A DNA stretch of 64,000 bases from contig NZ_JBILJQ010000016.1 of assembly GCF_044377145.1 (NCBI RefSeq), forward strand, positions 15,135-79,134. The letters are read 5' to 3'. The position numbers were made by a program, and so were the translations under genes. Source of the stretch: Aquimonas sp044377145. GTDB lineage: Bacteria; Pseudomonadota; Gammaproteobacteria; Xanthomonadales; Xanthomonadaceae. How positions within the stretch are numbered: position 1 is the stretch's first letter; each line of letters starts with the position of its first letter. Below, piece after piece: positions 8,252 through 17,172 of this stretch. The notes under the pieces are model-generated. The model made no database searches. It worked only from the letters and a program-made list of their open reading frames with translations, and was not told the DNA's origin.

Positions 8252-8674
8252 ATGAGCGCCGCCGCGTCCATCTACCCCAGCGGCTACCTCGGCCCGCGCA
8301 CCCAGGAGTTCCGCCAGTTCCTGCAGCGCGCGCCGCATGTGACCGGCCGTCTGCAAGCCGGCAGCGGCGGGACCCTGCGTCTGTTCATCGAAGCCCGCCA
8401 GATCGGCTACTTCAGCCAGGCGGTCGCCGCCCATGCCGGGGTGCTCGGTGTGCGTTTCCGACGTGATGGCGGCACGCTCAATTCCTTCCCCGTTGATGCC
8501 TCGGATGCGATAGCCGAGATCCTGGTGCGCCTGTTCGGTGCCGCCACCGAAGGCACCGATTTCGTCATCCACAAGGGCACCGAAAGCGGCGGCCCCTCTG
8601 ACAAGCGCTACCTGGTGATCGTCACCGATGAACTCGCAGTGCGCCTGCTGCCGCATCTGCCGCTGGTGGTTTGA
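8252..8674 (+). CDS. Conserved-looking hypothetical protein, 140 residues
   Basis: I do not recognise the family. The protein is soluble and globular in composition, with balanced charged and hydrophobic residues, no signal peptide and no membrane span. It begins with a Tyr/Pro/Gly stretch (SIYPSGYLGPRTQEFRQFL) and contains alternating strands and helices such as GTLRLFIEARQIGYFSQAVAAHAG and a C-terminal KRYLVIVTDELAVRLLPHLP. Codon use matches that of its neighbours. It converges on dnaE with 96 bases between the stops. The ATG at 8252 is chosen because the frame upstream turns into low-complexity Arg/Pro sequence. Confidence 0.6.
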   Translation: MSAAASIYPSGYLGPRTQEFRQFLQRAPHVTGRLQAGSGGTLRLFIEARQIGYFSQAVAAHAGVLGVRFRRDGGTLNSFPVDASDAIAEILVRLFGAATEGTDFVIHKGTESGGPSDKRYLVIVTDELAVRLLPHLPLVV

Positions 8675-8770
8675 GCGGGCGTCACGTCTGCACGTGGGCG
8701 CGAGCGCGGCCGTCCTGCGGTTTCGCGGCAGCCAGATGTCCGCCAAGCGATGCGCAGTTCGCCCAGTGGC

Positions 8771-11700
8771 TCAACCCGCCGCCTTGCGCTCCGGCACCGG
8801 CGTGGGTTCCGGCCGCTGCAGGCGCAGCTCGACCTCAACGCCTTCGATCTCGCGCAGCTGTCGCGGCAACAGCGGGGTAGGGCGTACGCCGAAGCTGCCG
8901 TCCCCATACAGGCGGCCGCGGGCACCTGGGATCAAAAGTTCGATCTGCACGCCGGTTGGGCCGGGGCGATGGGTGGCGAGCAGTTTCTCGACCTCGGCCA
9001 GGGCGTCGCGGCGGCGGTTGTCCACTTTGAGCAGCAGGTGGCGGCTGTAGCGCGAGCACAGTTCTTCGAGCGTCATCAGACGGCGCAGACGCAGGGTGTA
9101 GCCGTCGCCCATGCGGTCTTCCTGCAGGCTGCCTTCGACCAGCACGATGTCGCGCGATTTGATCAAGGGCGCGTACTGCGCGCAGGCCTCCGAGAACAGC
9201 GCCGCTTCGATCTGGCCGCGGCCGTCCTGCAGTTGAACGAACGCGCGGCTGTCGCCGCTGCGACGGACATCGCCGACCACGCCGGCCAGCAGCACCGAAG
9301 CCTCGGTGCCGCGCGCGAACTTGCGCTCGGCATAGGCCTTGTCGAGCTCGCCGAGGTCGCAGGTGACCACCTGGTTCAGCAGCTCGCGCCAGGGGTCGAT
9401 CGGGTGGCCGCTGATGTAGTGGCCGAGCACGCGGTACTCGTCCTCCAGCAGTTTTTCGAGGTCGAACTCGGGCACCTGCGCTGGCGTCGGCAGGGCCGGC
9501 TCAGGCGCCGCACCGTCAAGATCGAATAGCGAAACTTGGCCGACTTCGCGCGCCTTGGCTTGTTGATCGACCGCGCGCATCACATCGGGCAGCTGCGTCA
9601 TCAGGCTGGCGCGATTGCTGCCAAGGCCATCCAGTGCGCCGGCGGCGATCAGCGTCTCCAGGCTGCGACGGTTGCGGCGCAGCAGTTCAACGCGTGAACA
9701 GAGATCGTAGAGGCTGCTGAACGGGCCGCTGGCTCGGGCCTCGACAATCGCCTCGCAGGCCTGGCGGCCCATGCCCTTGATCGCGCCCAGGCCATACACG
9801 ATCGAGCGCGCGGTGTCGGCCTCGAACGCGAAGCTGCTGCGGTTGACGTGCGGCAGGCTGACATCGAGCTTGATCGCGCGCGACTCGGTCAGGAAGGTCA
9901 CGACCTTGTCGGTCTTGTCCATGTCCGACGACAGCACCGCGGCCATGAACTCGGCCGGGTAGTGGGTCTTCAGCCAGGCGGTCTGGTAGGCGACCAGCGC
10001 ATAGGCGGCCGAGTGCGACTTGTTGAAGCCGTACTCGGCGAACTTTTCCATCAGGTCGAAGATGCCGGTGGCGACCTCGGGGTCGACGCCGCGTTCGGCG
10101 CTGCCGGCCTCGAACTTGGCGCGCTCCTTGGCCATCTCCTCGGGCTTTTTCTTACCCATTGCGCGGCGCAGCAGGTCGGCGCCGCCCAGGCTGTAGCCGG
10201 CCAGAACCTGGGCGATCTGCATCACCTGTTCCTGGTAGACGATGACCCCGTAGGTCGGCGACAGCACAGGTTCCAGCGACGGATGCGGGTAACTGACGGC
10301 GGTCTCGCCGTGCTTGCGATCGCACCATTCCTTGTCCATCCCAGAGCCCAGCGGGCCGGGGCGGAACAGCGCCGCCAGCGCGATGATGTCTTCGAAGCGG
10401 TCAGGGCGGGCGCGTTTCAGCAGCTCGCGCATGCCGCGCGATTCGAACTGGAACACCGCCACCGTGTCGCCGCGCGCGAACAGCTCGTAGCTGCGCTTGT
10501 CATCGAGCGGCAGCGCGGTGATGTCGAGCGCCGCCTCACCGGCCGCGGCGCGGCGGCGGTTGATGGCCTTGACCGCCCAATCGATGATGGTCAGCGTGCG
10601 CAGGCCGAGGAAGTCGAACTTGACCAGACCGGCCGATTCGACATCGTCCTTGTCGTACTGGGTCACCACGCTGCGCAGTGTGCCGGGTTCTTTCGGCGGC
10701 GGTTCGGCGAACAGCGGGCTGAACTCGGTGAGTGGTTCGGGCGCGATCACCACGCCGCCGGCGTGCTTGCCGGCATTGCGTGTCAGGTCTTCGAGTTTCA
10801 GCGCGAGGTCCATCAGCTCGCGCACTTCGTCCTCGTGCTGGTAACGATCGATCAGCTCGGCTGAACTCAGCTCCTTGTCGGCCTGCGCCGCCTTGCTGCG
10901 ACCGAGCGCGTCGTCGAGCGATACGCCGAGCGTGTTCGGGATCAGCTTGGCGACGCCATCGACGGCGGGGAAGGGCAGGCCCTGCACGCGGCCGCAGTCG
11001 CGCACCGCGGCCTTGGCCGCCATGGTGCCGAAGGTGATGATCTGGCTGACCCGATCGCGGCCGTATTTGCGGGCGACGTAGTCGATGACTTCGTCGCGGC
11101 GGTCCATGCAGAAGTCGATGTCGAAGTCGGGCATCGACACGCGCTCTGGGTTCAAGAAGCGCTCGAACAGCAGGTCGTAGGGAATCGGGTCAAGGTCGGT
11201 GATGCCCAGCGCCCAGGCCACCAGCGAACCCGCACCCGAGCCGCGGCCGGGGCCGACCGGAATATCGTTCTGCTTGGCCCAGTTGATGAAGTCGGCCACG
11301 ATCAGAAAGTAGCCGGGAAAGCCCATTTTGCAGATGACATCGAGCTCGATGTCGAGGCGTTCGAAATAGGCTTCGCGGGTGTGGCCCGGGGCGATCGGCG
11401 CTTTCTCCAATCGCTTGTGCAGGCCTTCATGCGAGGTGCTGCGGATCCAGCTGTCGAGGGTGTGCTCGGCCGGCACCGGGAAGGCCGGCAGAAAGTACGT
11501 GCCCAGACGCATTTCGAGGTTGCAGCGGCGCGCCAGTTCAAACGCGTTGTCGAGCGCCATCGGCAGCTCGGAGAAGCGCTCCTCCATTTCGGCGGAGGAC
11601 TTCAGGTACTGCTGGTCGGAGTAGTCGCGCGGGCGGCGCGAGTCGCTCAGCAGGCGGCCGCTGGCGATGCAGACGCGGGCTTCGTGGGCGGCGTGGTCTT

Positions 11701-12310
11701 CCGCCTCCAGGAAGCGCACATCGTTGCTGGCGACCACGCCGAGGCCGCGGCGTACGGCCAGATCGCAGGCACCGGCGATGAAGTCTTCCTCGAACTCGCG
11801 ACCGGTGCGCACCAGCTCCAGATACAGGCGATCGTCGAAGGCCTGCTGCAGTTCGATCAGGCGCTGTTCGGCAAGATCAGTCTTCGACTCGCGCAACAGC
11901 TGGCCGACATCGCTGCCCGGCCCGGCCAATGCGAACAGGCCGGCCGCGTGCTCGGACACCCACTCCGGGCGCACGCAGACGTAGTCGCCCTGATGGCCAT
12001 CCAGGAACGCACGCGACAGCAGGCGCGACAGGTTCAGATAGCCCTCGCGGTTACGGCACAGCAGGGTCAGGCGCGAGGGCGCGCCGCTGGGTAGCTGCAC
12101 GATCACATCGCTGCCGGCGATCGGCTTGATGCCGCTCTTCTGCGCCTCTTTATAGAACTTCACCAGGCCGAAAAAATTCGACAGGTCGGTCACCGCCACC
12201 GCAGGCAGGCCCAAGGCCACGCAGCGCTTGATCAGCGGCGACAGGCGGATGGTGGAGTCGACCAGCGAGTATTCGCTGTGCAGGTGCAGATGGACGAAGC
12301 GCGCGGCCAT
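8771..12310 (-). CDS. dnaE: DNA polymerase III subunit alpha
   Basis: This is the replicative polymerase catalytic subunit. The 1179-residue length is normal for DnaE1. In order: the PHP domain at the N-terminus (FVHLHLHSEYS at 5-15), the polymerase palm with catalytic aspartates in MPDFDIDFC near residues 395-400, finger segments such as KKKPEEMAKERAKFE, the helix-hairpin-helix region (IKGMGRQACEAIVEA near 845), and a C-terminal OB fold (VLLAGVVGDVRRSGDSRAFVQLQDG). The ATG at 12310 starts directly before the PHP domain. In many gammaproteobacteria dnaE directly follows rnhB and precedes accA. Here rnhB is 8.6 kb away and accA is absent from the window, so this copy probably has its own promoter between 12311 and 12453. 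Confidence 0.98.
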   Translation of the reverse strand: MAARFVHLHLHSEYSLVDSTIRLSPLIKRCVALGLPAVAVTDLSNFFGLVKFYKEAQKSGIKPIAGSDVIVQLPSGAPSRLTLLCRNREGYLNLSRLLSRAFLDGHQGDYVCVRPEWVSEHAAGLFALAGPGSDVGQLLRESKTDLAEQRLIELQQAFDDRLYLELVRTGREFEEDFIAGACDLAVRRGLGVVASNDVRFLEAEDHAAHEARVCIASGRLLSDSRRPRDYSDQQYLKSSAEMEERFSELPMALDNAFELARRCNLEMRLGTYFLPAFPVPAEHTLDSWIRSTSHEGLHKRLEKAPIAPGHTREAYFERLDIELDVICKMGFPGYFLIVADFINWAKQNDIPVGPGRGSGAGSLVAWALGITDLDPIPYDLLFERFLNPERVSMPDFDIDFCMDRRDEVIDYVARKYGRDRVSQIITFGTMAAKAAVRDCGRVQGLPFPAVDGVAKLIPNTLGVSLDDALGRSKAAQADKELSSAELIDRYQHEDEVRELMDLALKLEDLTRNAGKHAGGVVIAPEPLTEFSPLFAEPPPKEPGTLRSVVTQYDKDDVESAGLVKFDFLGLRTLTIIDWAVKAINRRRAAAGEAALDITALPLDDKRSYELFARGDTVAVFQFESRGMRELLKRARPDRFEDIIALAALFRPGPLGSGMDKEWCDRKHGETAVSYPHPSLEPVLSPTYGVIVYQEQVMQIAQVLAGYSLGGADLLRRAMGKKKPEEMAKERAKFEAGSAERGVDPEVATGIFDLMEKFAEYGFNKSHSAAYALVAYQTAWLKTHYPAEFMAAVLSSDMDKTDKVVTFLTESRAIKLDVSLPHVNRSSFAFEADTARSIVYGLGAIKGMGRQACEAIVEARASGPFSSLYDLCSRVELLRRNRRSLETLIAAGALDGLGSNRASLMTQLPDVMRAVDQQAKAREVGQVSLFDLDGAAPEPALPTPAQVPEFDLEKLLEDEYRVLGHYISGHPIDPWRELLNQVVTCDLGELDKAYAERKFARGTEASVLLAGVVGDVRRSGDSRAFVQLQDGRGQIEAALFSEACAQYAPLIKSRDIVLVEGSLQEDRMGDGYTLRLRRLMTLEELCSRYSRHLLLKVDNRRRDALAEVEKLLATHRPGPTGVQIELLIPGARGRLYGDGSFGVRPTPLLPRQLREIEGVEVELRLQRPEPTPVPERKAAG

Positions 12311-12453
12311 GTGGGCTCAGCCGGATAGGTCTGACAGCCTAGCGACGGGGGGCGGGCCGAACAAGCCTTGACAGCATATGGCCGCGAGCGCGGACCGGTC
12401 GGGGCGGCACATGCAGTAGCATCCGCGCCTGTTCCCGCAGTGCAGCGAAACCC

Positions 12454-13587
12454 ATGTCGCGCCAGCGCATCGTCGTCAAATTCGGTACGTCCACGGTCAC
12501 CGCCGGTGGCCCCGGGCCTGATCTTGCACGCCTGCAGGCGCTCAGCGCCCAGCTCGCGACACTGCGTCAGGCCGGGCACGATGTGGTGCTGGTCAGCTCG
12601 GGCGCGGTCGCGACGGGTCGTAGCGCGCTCAAAGCGGCGCCGGCGCGCGATGTGCCGGTCAAGCAGATGCACGCGGCGGTCGGCCAGCCGCGCCTGCACG
12701 CCATCTACCAGGGCCTGTTCGCGGACCACGCCATCGACGTCGCCCAGGTGCTGCTGACGCGGTCTGATGTCGAGAACCGGCGCCGCTATCTGAACGCCCG
12801 CGAGGCCCTGCTGACCATGCTCGCTCACGGCGTGCTGCCGATCGTCAACGAGAACGACACCGTCGCCACTGAAGAACTGCGGCTGGGCGACAACGACATG
12901 CTGTCGGCCCTGGTCTGCAGTCTGGTCGACGCCGACCGACTGATCCTGCTGACCGACCAGGCCGGCCTGTACGACAGTGACCCGCGCGGCAACCCGGCGG
13001 CGCGGCTGATCAGCGAGGTCGGCCCCGGCGCGCTGCCGGAGCAGTTGCGCAACGCTGCTGGCGGCAGTGGCCGGCTGGGCACCGGCGGCATGGCGACCAA
13101 GCTGGGCGCGGCCGAACTGGCGCGACGCGGCGGTGCCACCGCGCATATCGCCTCCGGCGCCGAGCCCGAGGTGCTGACGCGGCTGTTGGCCGGTGAATCG
13201 ATCGGTACGCGCTTCGCGCCGCAGGGCGAACGTCTGGCTGCGCGCAAGCGCTATATCACCGGCGGCGGCGCGCCGCGTGGCGCGCTGCAGATCGACGCCG
13301 GCGCGGCCAGTGCATTGCGGCGTGGTGGCAGTCTGCTGCCGGTCGGGTTGGTGGAGGTGCAGGGCAGTTTTGATCGCGGTGACCCGGTGCAGGTGCTGGA
13401 TGCGGTCGGCACCGAAGTGGCGCGCGGCATTGCGGCCTACGCCGCAGTCGATCTGCAGCGCCTGTGCCGGCGACGCTCGGAGGAAATCGAGGGCGTGCTC
13501 GGCTATCGCTACGGCGACGAGGTCATTCACCGCAGCGATCTGGTGCTGAGCCCGCAGGCGGCCGCTGCACCGGAGACCGCCGCATGA
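12454..13587 (+). CDS. proB: Glutamate 5-kinase
   Basis: This enzyme phosphorylates glutamate to gamma-glutamyl phosphate, the first step of proline synthesis in the cytoplasm. The 377-residue protein has the amino-acid kinase fold (RIVVKFGTSTVTAGG at 5-19, ELRLGDNDMLSALV near 146-159, GTGGMATKLGAAELA near 209-223) followed by a C-terminal PUA domain (from about residue 275), as in E. coli ProB. It starts 143 bases from the divergent dnaE start. Its stop codon overlaps the proA start as ATGA, so the two proline genes are translationally coupled. Confidence 0.97.
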   Translation: MSRQRIVVKFGTSTVTAGGPGPDLARLQALSAQLATLRQAGHDVVLVSSGAVATGRSALKAAPARDVPVKQMHAAVGQPRLHAIYQGLFADHAIDVAQVLLTRSDVENRRRYLNAREALLTMLAHGVLPIVNENDTVATEELRLGDNDMLSALVCSLVDADRLILLTDQAGLYDSDPRGNPAARLISEVGPGALPEQLRNAAGGSGRLGTGGMATKLGAAELARRGGATAHIASGAEPEVLTRLLAGESIGTRFAPQGERLAARKRYITGGGAPRGALQIDAGAASALRRGGSLLPVGLVEVQGSFDRGDPVQVLDAVGTEVARGIAAYAAVDLQRLCRRRSEEIEGVLGYRYGDEVIHRSDLVLSPQAAAAPETAA

Positions 13588-14867
13588 GCGCCGCAGCGAT
13601 CAGCCGCGCCGGGCGCATCGAAGCCCAGGCCCGCGCCGCGCGCCGCGCGCAGCCCGCTTTGGCGCGAACTCCCGCCGCTGCACGCGATGCCCTGCTGCGC
13701 GACATCGCTCGCCGTTTGCGCGAGCAGCGCGCGCCTCTGATCGCCGCCAATGCGCTGGATCTTGAGGCAGGTGCGGCGGCCGGGCTGGGCGCGGCCCTGC
13801 TTGATCGACTGCGCCTGGACGGCCCACGTCTGGATGGCCTGGCGATCGACGTCGAAACCGTCGCGAACCTTGCAGACCCGCTGGCTGGCGAGTTCGATCA
13901 GCGGAGTTTGCCGAACGGCCTGCAGCTGGCGCGGCGAACGGTGCCGATCGGCGTGGTCGGGGTGATCTACGAAGCGCGGCCGAATGTCACCGTCGACATT
14001 GCTGCCGCGGCGCTCAAATCCGGCAATGCGGTGGTGCTGCGCGGCGGCCGCGAAGCCCGCCAGACCAATCTCGCCCTGGTGGATCTGCTGCATGCGGCGC
14101 TGTCCGCCGCGGGGCTGCCGGCTGACATCGTCAGCTTCATCGATGCCCCGGAGCGCGAGGCGGTCAGCGAACTGCTGCAGCTGTCCGACTGCATCGACGT
14201 GATGGTGCCGCGCGGCGGCCAGGGCCTGATCGACCTGTGCCGGCGCGAAAGCCGGATCCCGCTGATCGCCGGTGGTGTCGGCGTGGTGCATGTGTTCGTC
14301 GATGCCAGCGCCGATCTTGAGCCCAGCCTCGCGATCATCGAGAACGCCAAGGTGCAGCGGCCGGCGGTGTGCAATGCGCTCGACACCCTGCTGGTGCACC
14401 GGGCGATCGCCCCGCGCCTGCTGCCGGCGTTGGCACAGCGGCTGTCGCCGTTCGGCGTGATTTTCCATGCCGAAGGCGAGGCCGTTTCGGCGCTGGCGGC
14501 GGCAGGCGCGCGGGTTGAAGCCCTGCAGCCGGAAGACTTCGACCGCGAGTGGCTGGGCCTGCAGCTCGGCGTGCGCGTGGTGGAGGATCTCGACATCGCG
14601 ATCGCGCACATCGCCCGCCACGGCAGCGGCCACTCCGAGGCGATCCTGAGTGAAGACGCAGCCGCGGCCGAGCGCTTTCTGGCCGAAGTCGACGCGGCCG
14701 CGGTGTATCACAACGCCAGCACCCGCTTCACCGATGGCGGCCAGTTCGGCATGGGCGTCGAAGTGGCGGTCGCCACCGGGCGCCTGCATCCGCGTGGGCC
14801 GGTCGGCCCGGCCGAGTTGACCAGCTTCAAATGGGTCGGACGCGCAGACTATCTGGCGCGATCCTGA
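13584..14867 (+). CDS. proA: Gamma-glutamyl phosphate reductase
   Basis: This enzyme reduces gamma-glutamyl phosphate with NADPH to glutamate semialdehyde, the second step of proline synthesis. The 427-residue product is of normal length for the aldehyde-dehydrogenase-like ProA family. The nucleophile is C263 in KVQRPAVCNALDTLL. Other signature segments are IGVVGVIYEARPNVTVD near 123, LRGGREA near 153, and a C-terminal FTDGGQFGMGVEVAVATGRLHPRGPVG. The ATG at 13584 overlaps the proB stop. No terminator is obvious in the 252 bases before the next gene, in which I see no coding signal. Confidence 0.97.
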   Translation: MSAAAISRAGRIEAQARAARRAQPALARTPAAARDALLRDIARRLREQRAPLIAANALDLEAGAAAGLGAALLDRLRLDGPRLDGLAIDVETVANLADPLAGEFDQRSLPNGLQLARRTVPIGVVGVIYEARPNVTVDIAAAALKSGNAVVLRGGREARQTNLALVDLLHAALSAAGLPADIVSFIDAPEREAVSELLQLSDCIDVMVPRGGQGLIDLCRRESRIPLIAGGVGVVHVFVDASADLEPSLAIIENAKVQRPAVCNALDTLLVHRAIAPRLLPALAQRLSPFGVIFHAEGEAVSALAAAGARVEALQPEDFDREWLGLQLGVRVVEDLDIAIAHIARHGSGHSEAILSEDAAAAERFLAEVDAAAVYHNASTRFTDGGQFGMGVEVAVATGRLHPRGPVGPAELTSFKWVGRADYLARS

Positions 14868-15119
14868 GGCCCTGCGGTCGATAGCGGCTACGTTGCGACC
14901 GTGCTGGCGCCGGCTGCGCTCGCTGTGGTCACGCGCTGCACTCGCACGGCCGCGTAGCCGCCTGCGCCCTGCCCAGCTGCACACGAACCGTTCAAAGGCC
15001 GCCGCGCGCGTGGTCTGCATCAGGCTGGGCGCGTTCCGCCGCTGTGCCCGGCACGCGACTTGCCTTGCTGCTTGCACTGTTTCCGTTGCGGAAGGATTGC
15101 ACTGGACGTCATCCCGCCC

Positions 15120-17168
15120 GTGGCTCCAGCACGCAAGCTCGGTCTGCGCAAGCGCCTGAGTCTGCTGGGAATGCTGCTGTGCCTGGCGCTGGCGCCAGCG
15201 GTGCTGGCACAGCCAAGCGTTGACCCTGCCGCTGCGTTGAGTGCGGAAGATGCCGCCGTGCTGGCCGAGGCCGAACGGCTGGAAGACAGCGCCATTCGCG
15301 ACTTCGGCGAAGCTGCGGCGACCATGCAGGCGTTGGCCGAGCGCGCCAGCGAAACGTCGCCGCTGCGTCGCGAGCTGCTGGCAATCGCCGGGCGCTGGTA
15401 CGCCAACGCCGAACTGCATGAGGCCGCCGAGGCGCTGGCCGATCAACTCGACGCGCGCGCCCAGCAATTGGGCGACGGCAGCGATCTGGCGGCCAGCCTG
15501 GTCCGTCTGCGCGTGTTGGCGCTCGCACAGGGCGCGGCCATGAGCCTTGAGCAGATGCGCGCGCTGAAGCCGCGGATCGAACGCGAGCTGGGTCCGCGCG
15601 AGCGCCTGCGCTACTGGTACAACCTGGCCAACAACCTGCGCGCTGCCGGTGAACTGGCCGAAGCCATCGCCGCGTTTCAGGCTGCCACCGAGCTTGCCGA
15701 TGCGAACAACTCGGCGAGCTGGCGGGCGCTGGTGCGATCGGGCCTGGCCGAGAGTCTGGCGGCGTTCGGTCAGCAGCACCGGGCCGAAGCACTGGTGCGC
15801 GAAGCGGTCGAGATCGCCCTCGCGTTGGGGGATGACCTGCTGCTGTCGGATGTCTACAGCACCCTGGGCGTGGTGCTTGAGCAAGGTGGCGATACCGAGG
15901 GTCTGCTGGCGGCGATGACGCTGGCGATCAGCCATGCACGCAGTGCCGGCGACAACACCAATCTGGCCGTGCTGCTCGGCAATGTCGCTCACTATCACCT
16001 CGTGCGCACGGAATACGAGCAGGCCGAGCGGGTGTCGCTGGAGGCGCTTGACGTCGCCGAGCGCAATGAGGATCGCACCGGTCGCGCCTTGGCCAACATC
16101 AATCTCGGCCTTGCCCGGATCGGGCTGGGCCAGATCGATGCAGGCAAGCAGCTGGTGCGGCGCGGGCTGGATGAGGACGAGTCGCGCGGTCAGCGCAGCG
16201 AAGCCGCGCTGACCTATGCCGAATTGGGCGCCGCACTTGAGCGCGCTGGTGATTTGACGGGCGCCGTCGAGGCGTACCACTCGGCCCGCCGGCTGGACGA
16301 CGAGATCTTCCGCGAAGACCAGCAGCGCGCGGTGCTGGCGCTGCAGGAGCAGATCGATGCGCGCCGCCGCGACAAGGCCATCGAACAGCTGCAGGCCGAG
16401 GATGCTCGCAAGGCTGCCCAACTCGAACGCAATCAACTGCAGCAGTGGGTGTGGCGATTGCTCGCACTGCTGCTGGTGATGGCTTTGATCGTGCTGATTG
16501 CGGGGGTTCGTCGCCTCCGCCAGAGCAACCGCAAGCTGGCCGGGGTCAATGCGCAGCTGCGCTTGCAGAGCGAACGCGACGCGCTGACCGGCCTTGCCAA
16601 TCGCCGCCACGTACAGGCGGTGATCAAACTCAGCGGTGGTGAGCGAACCTATCGGGGCTCGCTGTACCTGATCGATCTCGACCACTTCAAGTCGATCAAC
16701 GATCGCCACGGGCATGCCGTCGGCGATGCGGTGCTGATCGAGGTCAGCCGACGCCTGCGCGGTTTGTGTCGCGGCGAGGACCTGGCTGCGCGCTGGGGTG
16801 GCGAGGAGTTTCTGCTGGCGGTCGAGTGGCTGGCGCCGGCCGATGCCGCGCGCTTGGCCGAACGCATCCTGCATGAGCTCTCGCGTGCGGTTCAGCATGA
16901 GGACCTGCGTATTCCGATCAGCGCTTCCATCGGTTTTGCCAGCCTGCCGCTGCCTCCCGCGGCGCTGGAACTCAGCTTCGAGCAGTCGCTGCGCCTGATC
17001 GATTCGGCCCTGTACCTCGCCAAGCTGCGTGGGCGCAATCGCGCCTGCGGCATCCGCTGGGTGCGCGATGGCTCCGGGCAGGCAGTCGAGGCGACGGTCG
17101 CCGACATCGAGCACGCCGAGGCGCTTGGACGGATCGGGCTGGAAACCATCATCGGCGCAGGGGAATGA
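15120..17168 (+). CDS. Membrane diguanylate cyclase with periplasmic TPR domain
   Basis: The C-terminal GGDEF domain should make cyclic di-GMP from two GTP. The catalytic motif is GGEEF at 560-564 (numbered from the chosen GTG), and RGED five residues before it is an intact RxxD inhibitory site, so product feedback is likely. A Lys/Arg-rich N-terminus with a hydrophobic run ending near AVLAQ forms a signal peptide or anchor. Alpha-helical tetratricopeptide-like repeats fill about residues 40-420, a coiled segment follows, and a membrane span lies near 443-464, placing the repeats in the periplasm and the cyclase in the cytoplasm. The start is uncertain: GTG 15120 keeps the basic n-region, while ATG 15171 would lose it, and a GGAAGG at 15090-15095 could also serve a CTG at 15102. 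The following gene starts 4 bases on. Confidence 0.9.
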   Translation: MAPARKLGLRKRLSLLGMLLCLALAPAVLAQPSVDPAAALSAEDAAVLAEAERLEDSAIRDFGEAAATMQALAERASETSPLRRELLAIAGRWYANAELHEAAEALADQLDARAQQLGDGSDLAASLVRLRVLALAQGAAMSLEQMRALKPRIERELGPRERLRYWYNLANNLRAAGELAEAIAAFQAATELADANNSASWRALVRSGLAESLAAFGQQHRAEALVREAVEIALALGDDLLLSDVYSTLGVVLEQGGDTEGLLAAMTLAISHARSAGDNTNLAVLLGNVAHYHLVRTEYEQAERVSLEALDVAERNEDRTGRALANINLGLARIGLGQIDAGKQLVRRGLDEDESRGQRSEAALTYAELGAALERAGDLTGAVEAYHSARRLDDEIFREDQQRAVLALQEQIDARRRDKAIEQLQAEDARKAAQLERNQLQQWVWRLLALLLVMALIVLIAGVRRLRQSNRKLAGVNAQLRLQSERDALTGLANRRHVQAVIKLSGGERTYRGSLYLIDLDHFKSINDRHGHAVGDAVLIEVSRRLRGLCRGEDLAARWGGEEFLLAVEWLAPADAARLAERILHELSRAVQHEDLRIPISASIGFASLPLPPAALELSFEQSLRLIDSALYLAKLRGRNRACGIRWVRDGSGQAVEATVADIEHAEALGRIGLETIIGAGE

Positions 17169-17172
17169 ACCG

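Noticed and set aside
12368..12373. TTGACA as a -35 element for proB.
   Set aside because: No -10-like hexamer lies 16-18 bases downstream, so it cannot be supported as a promoter.
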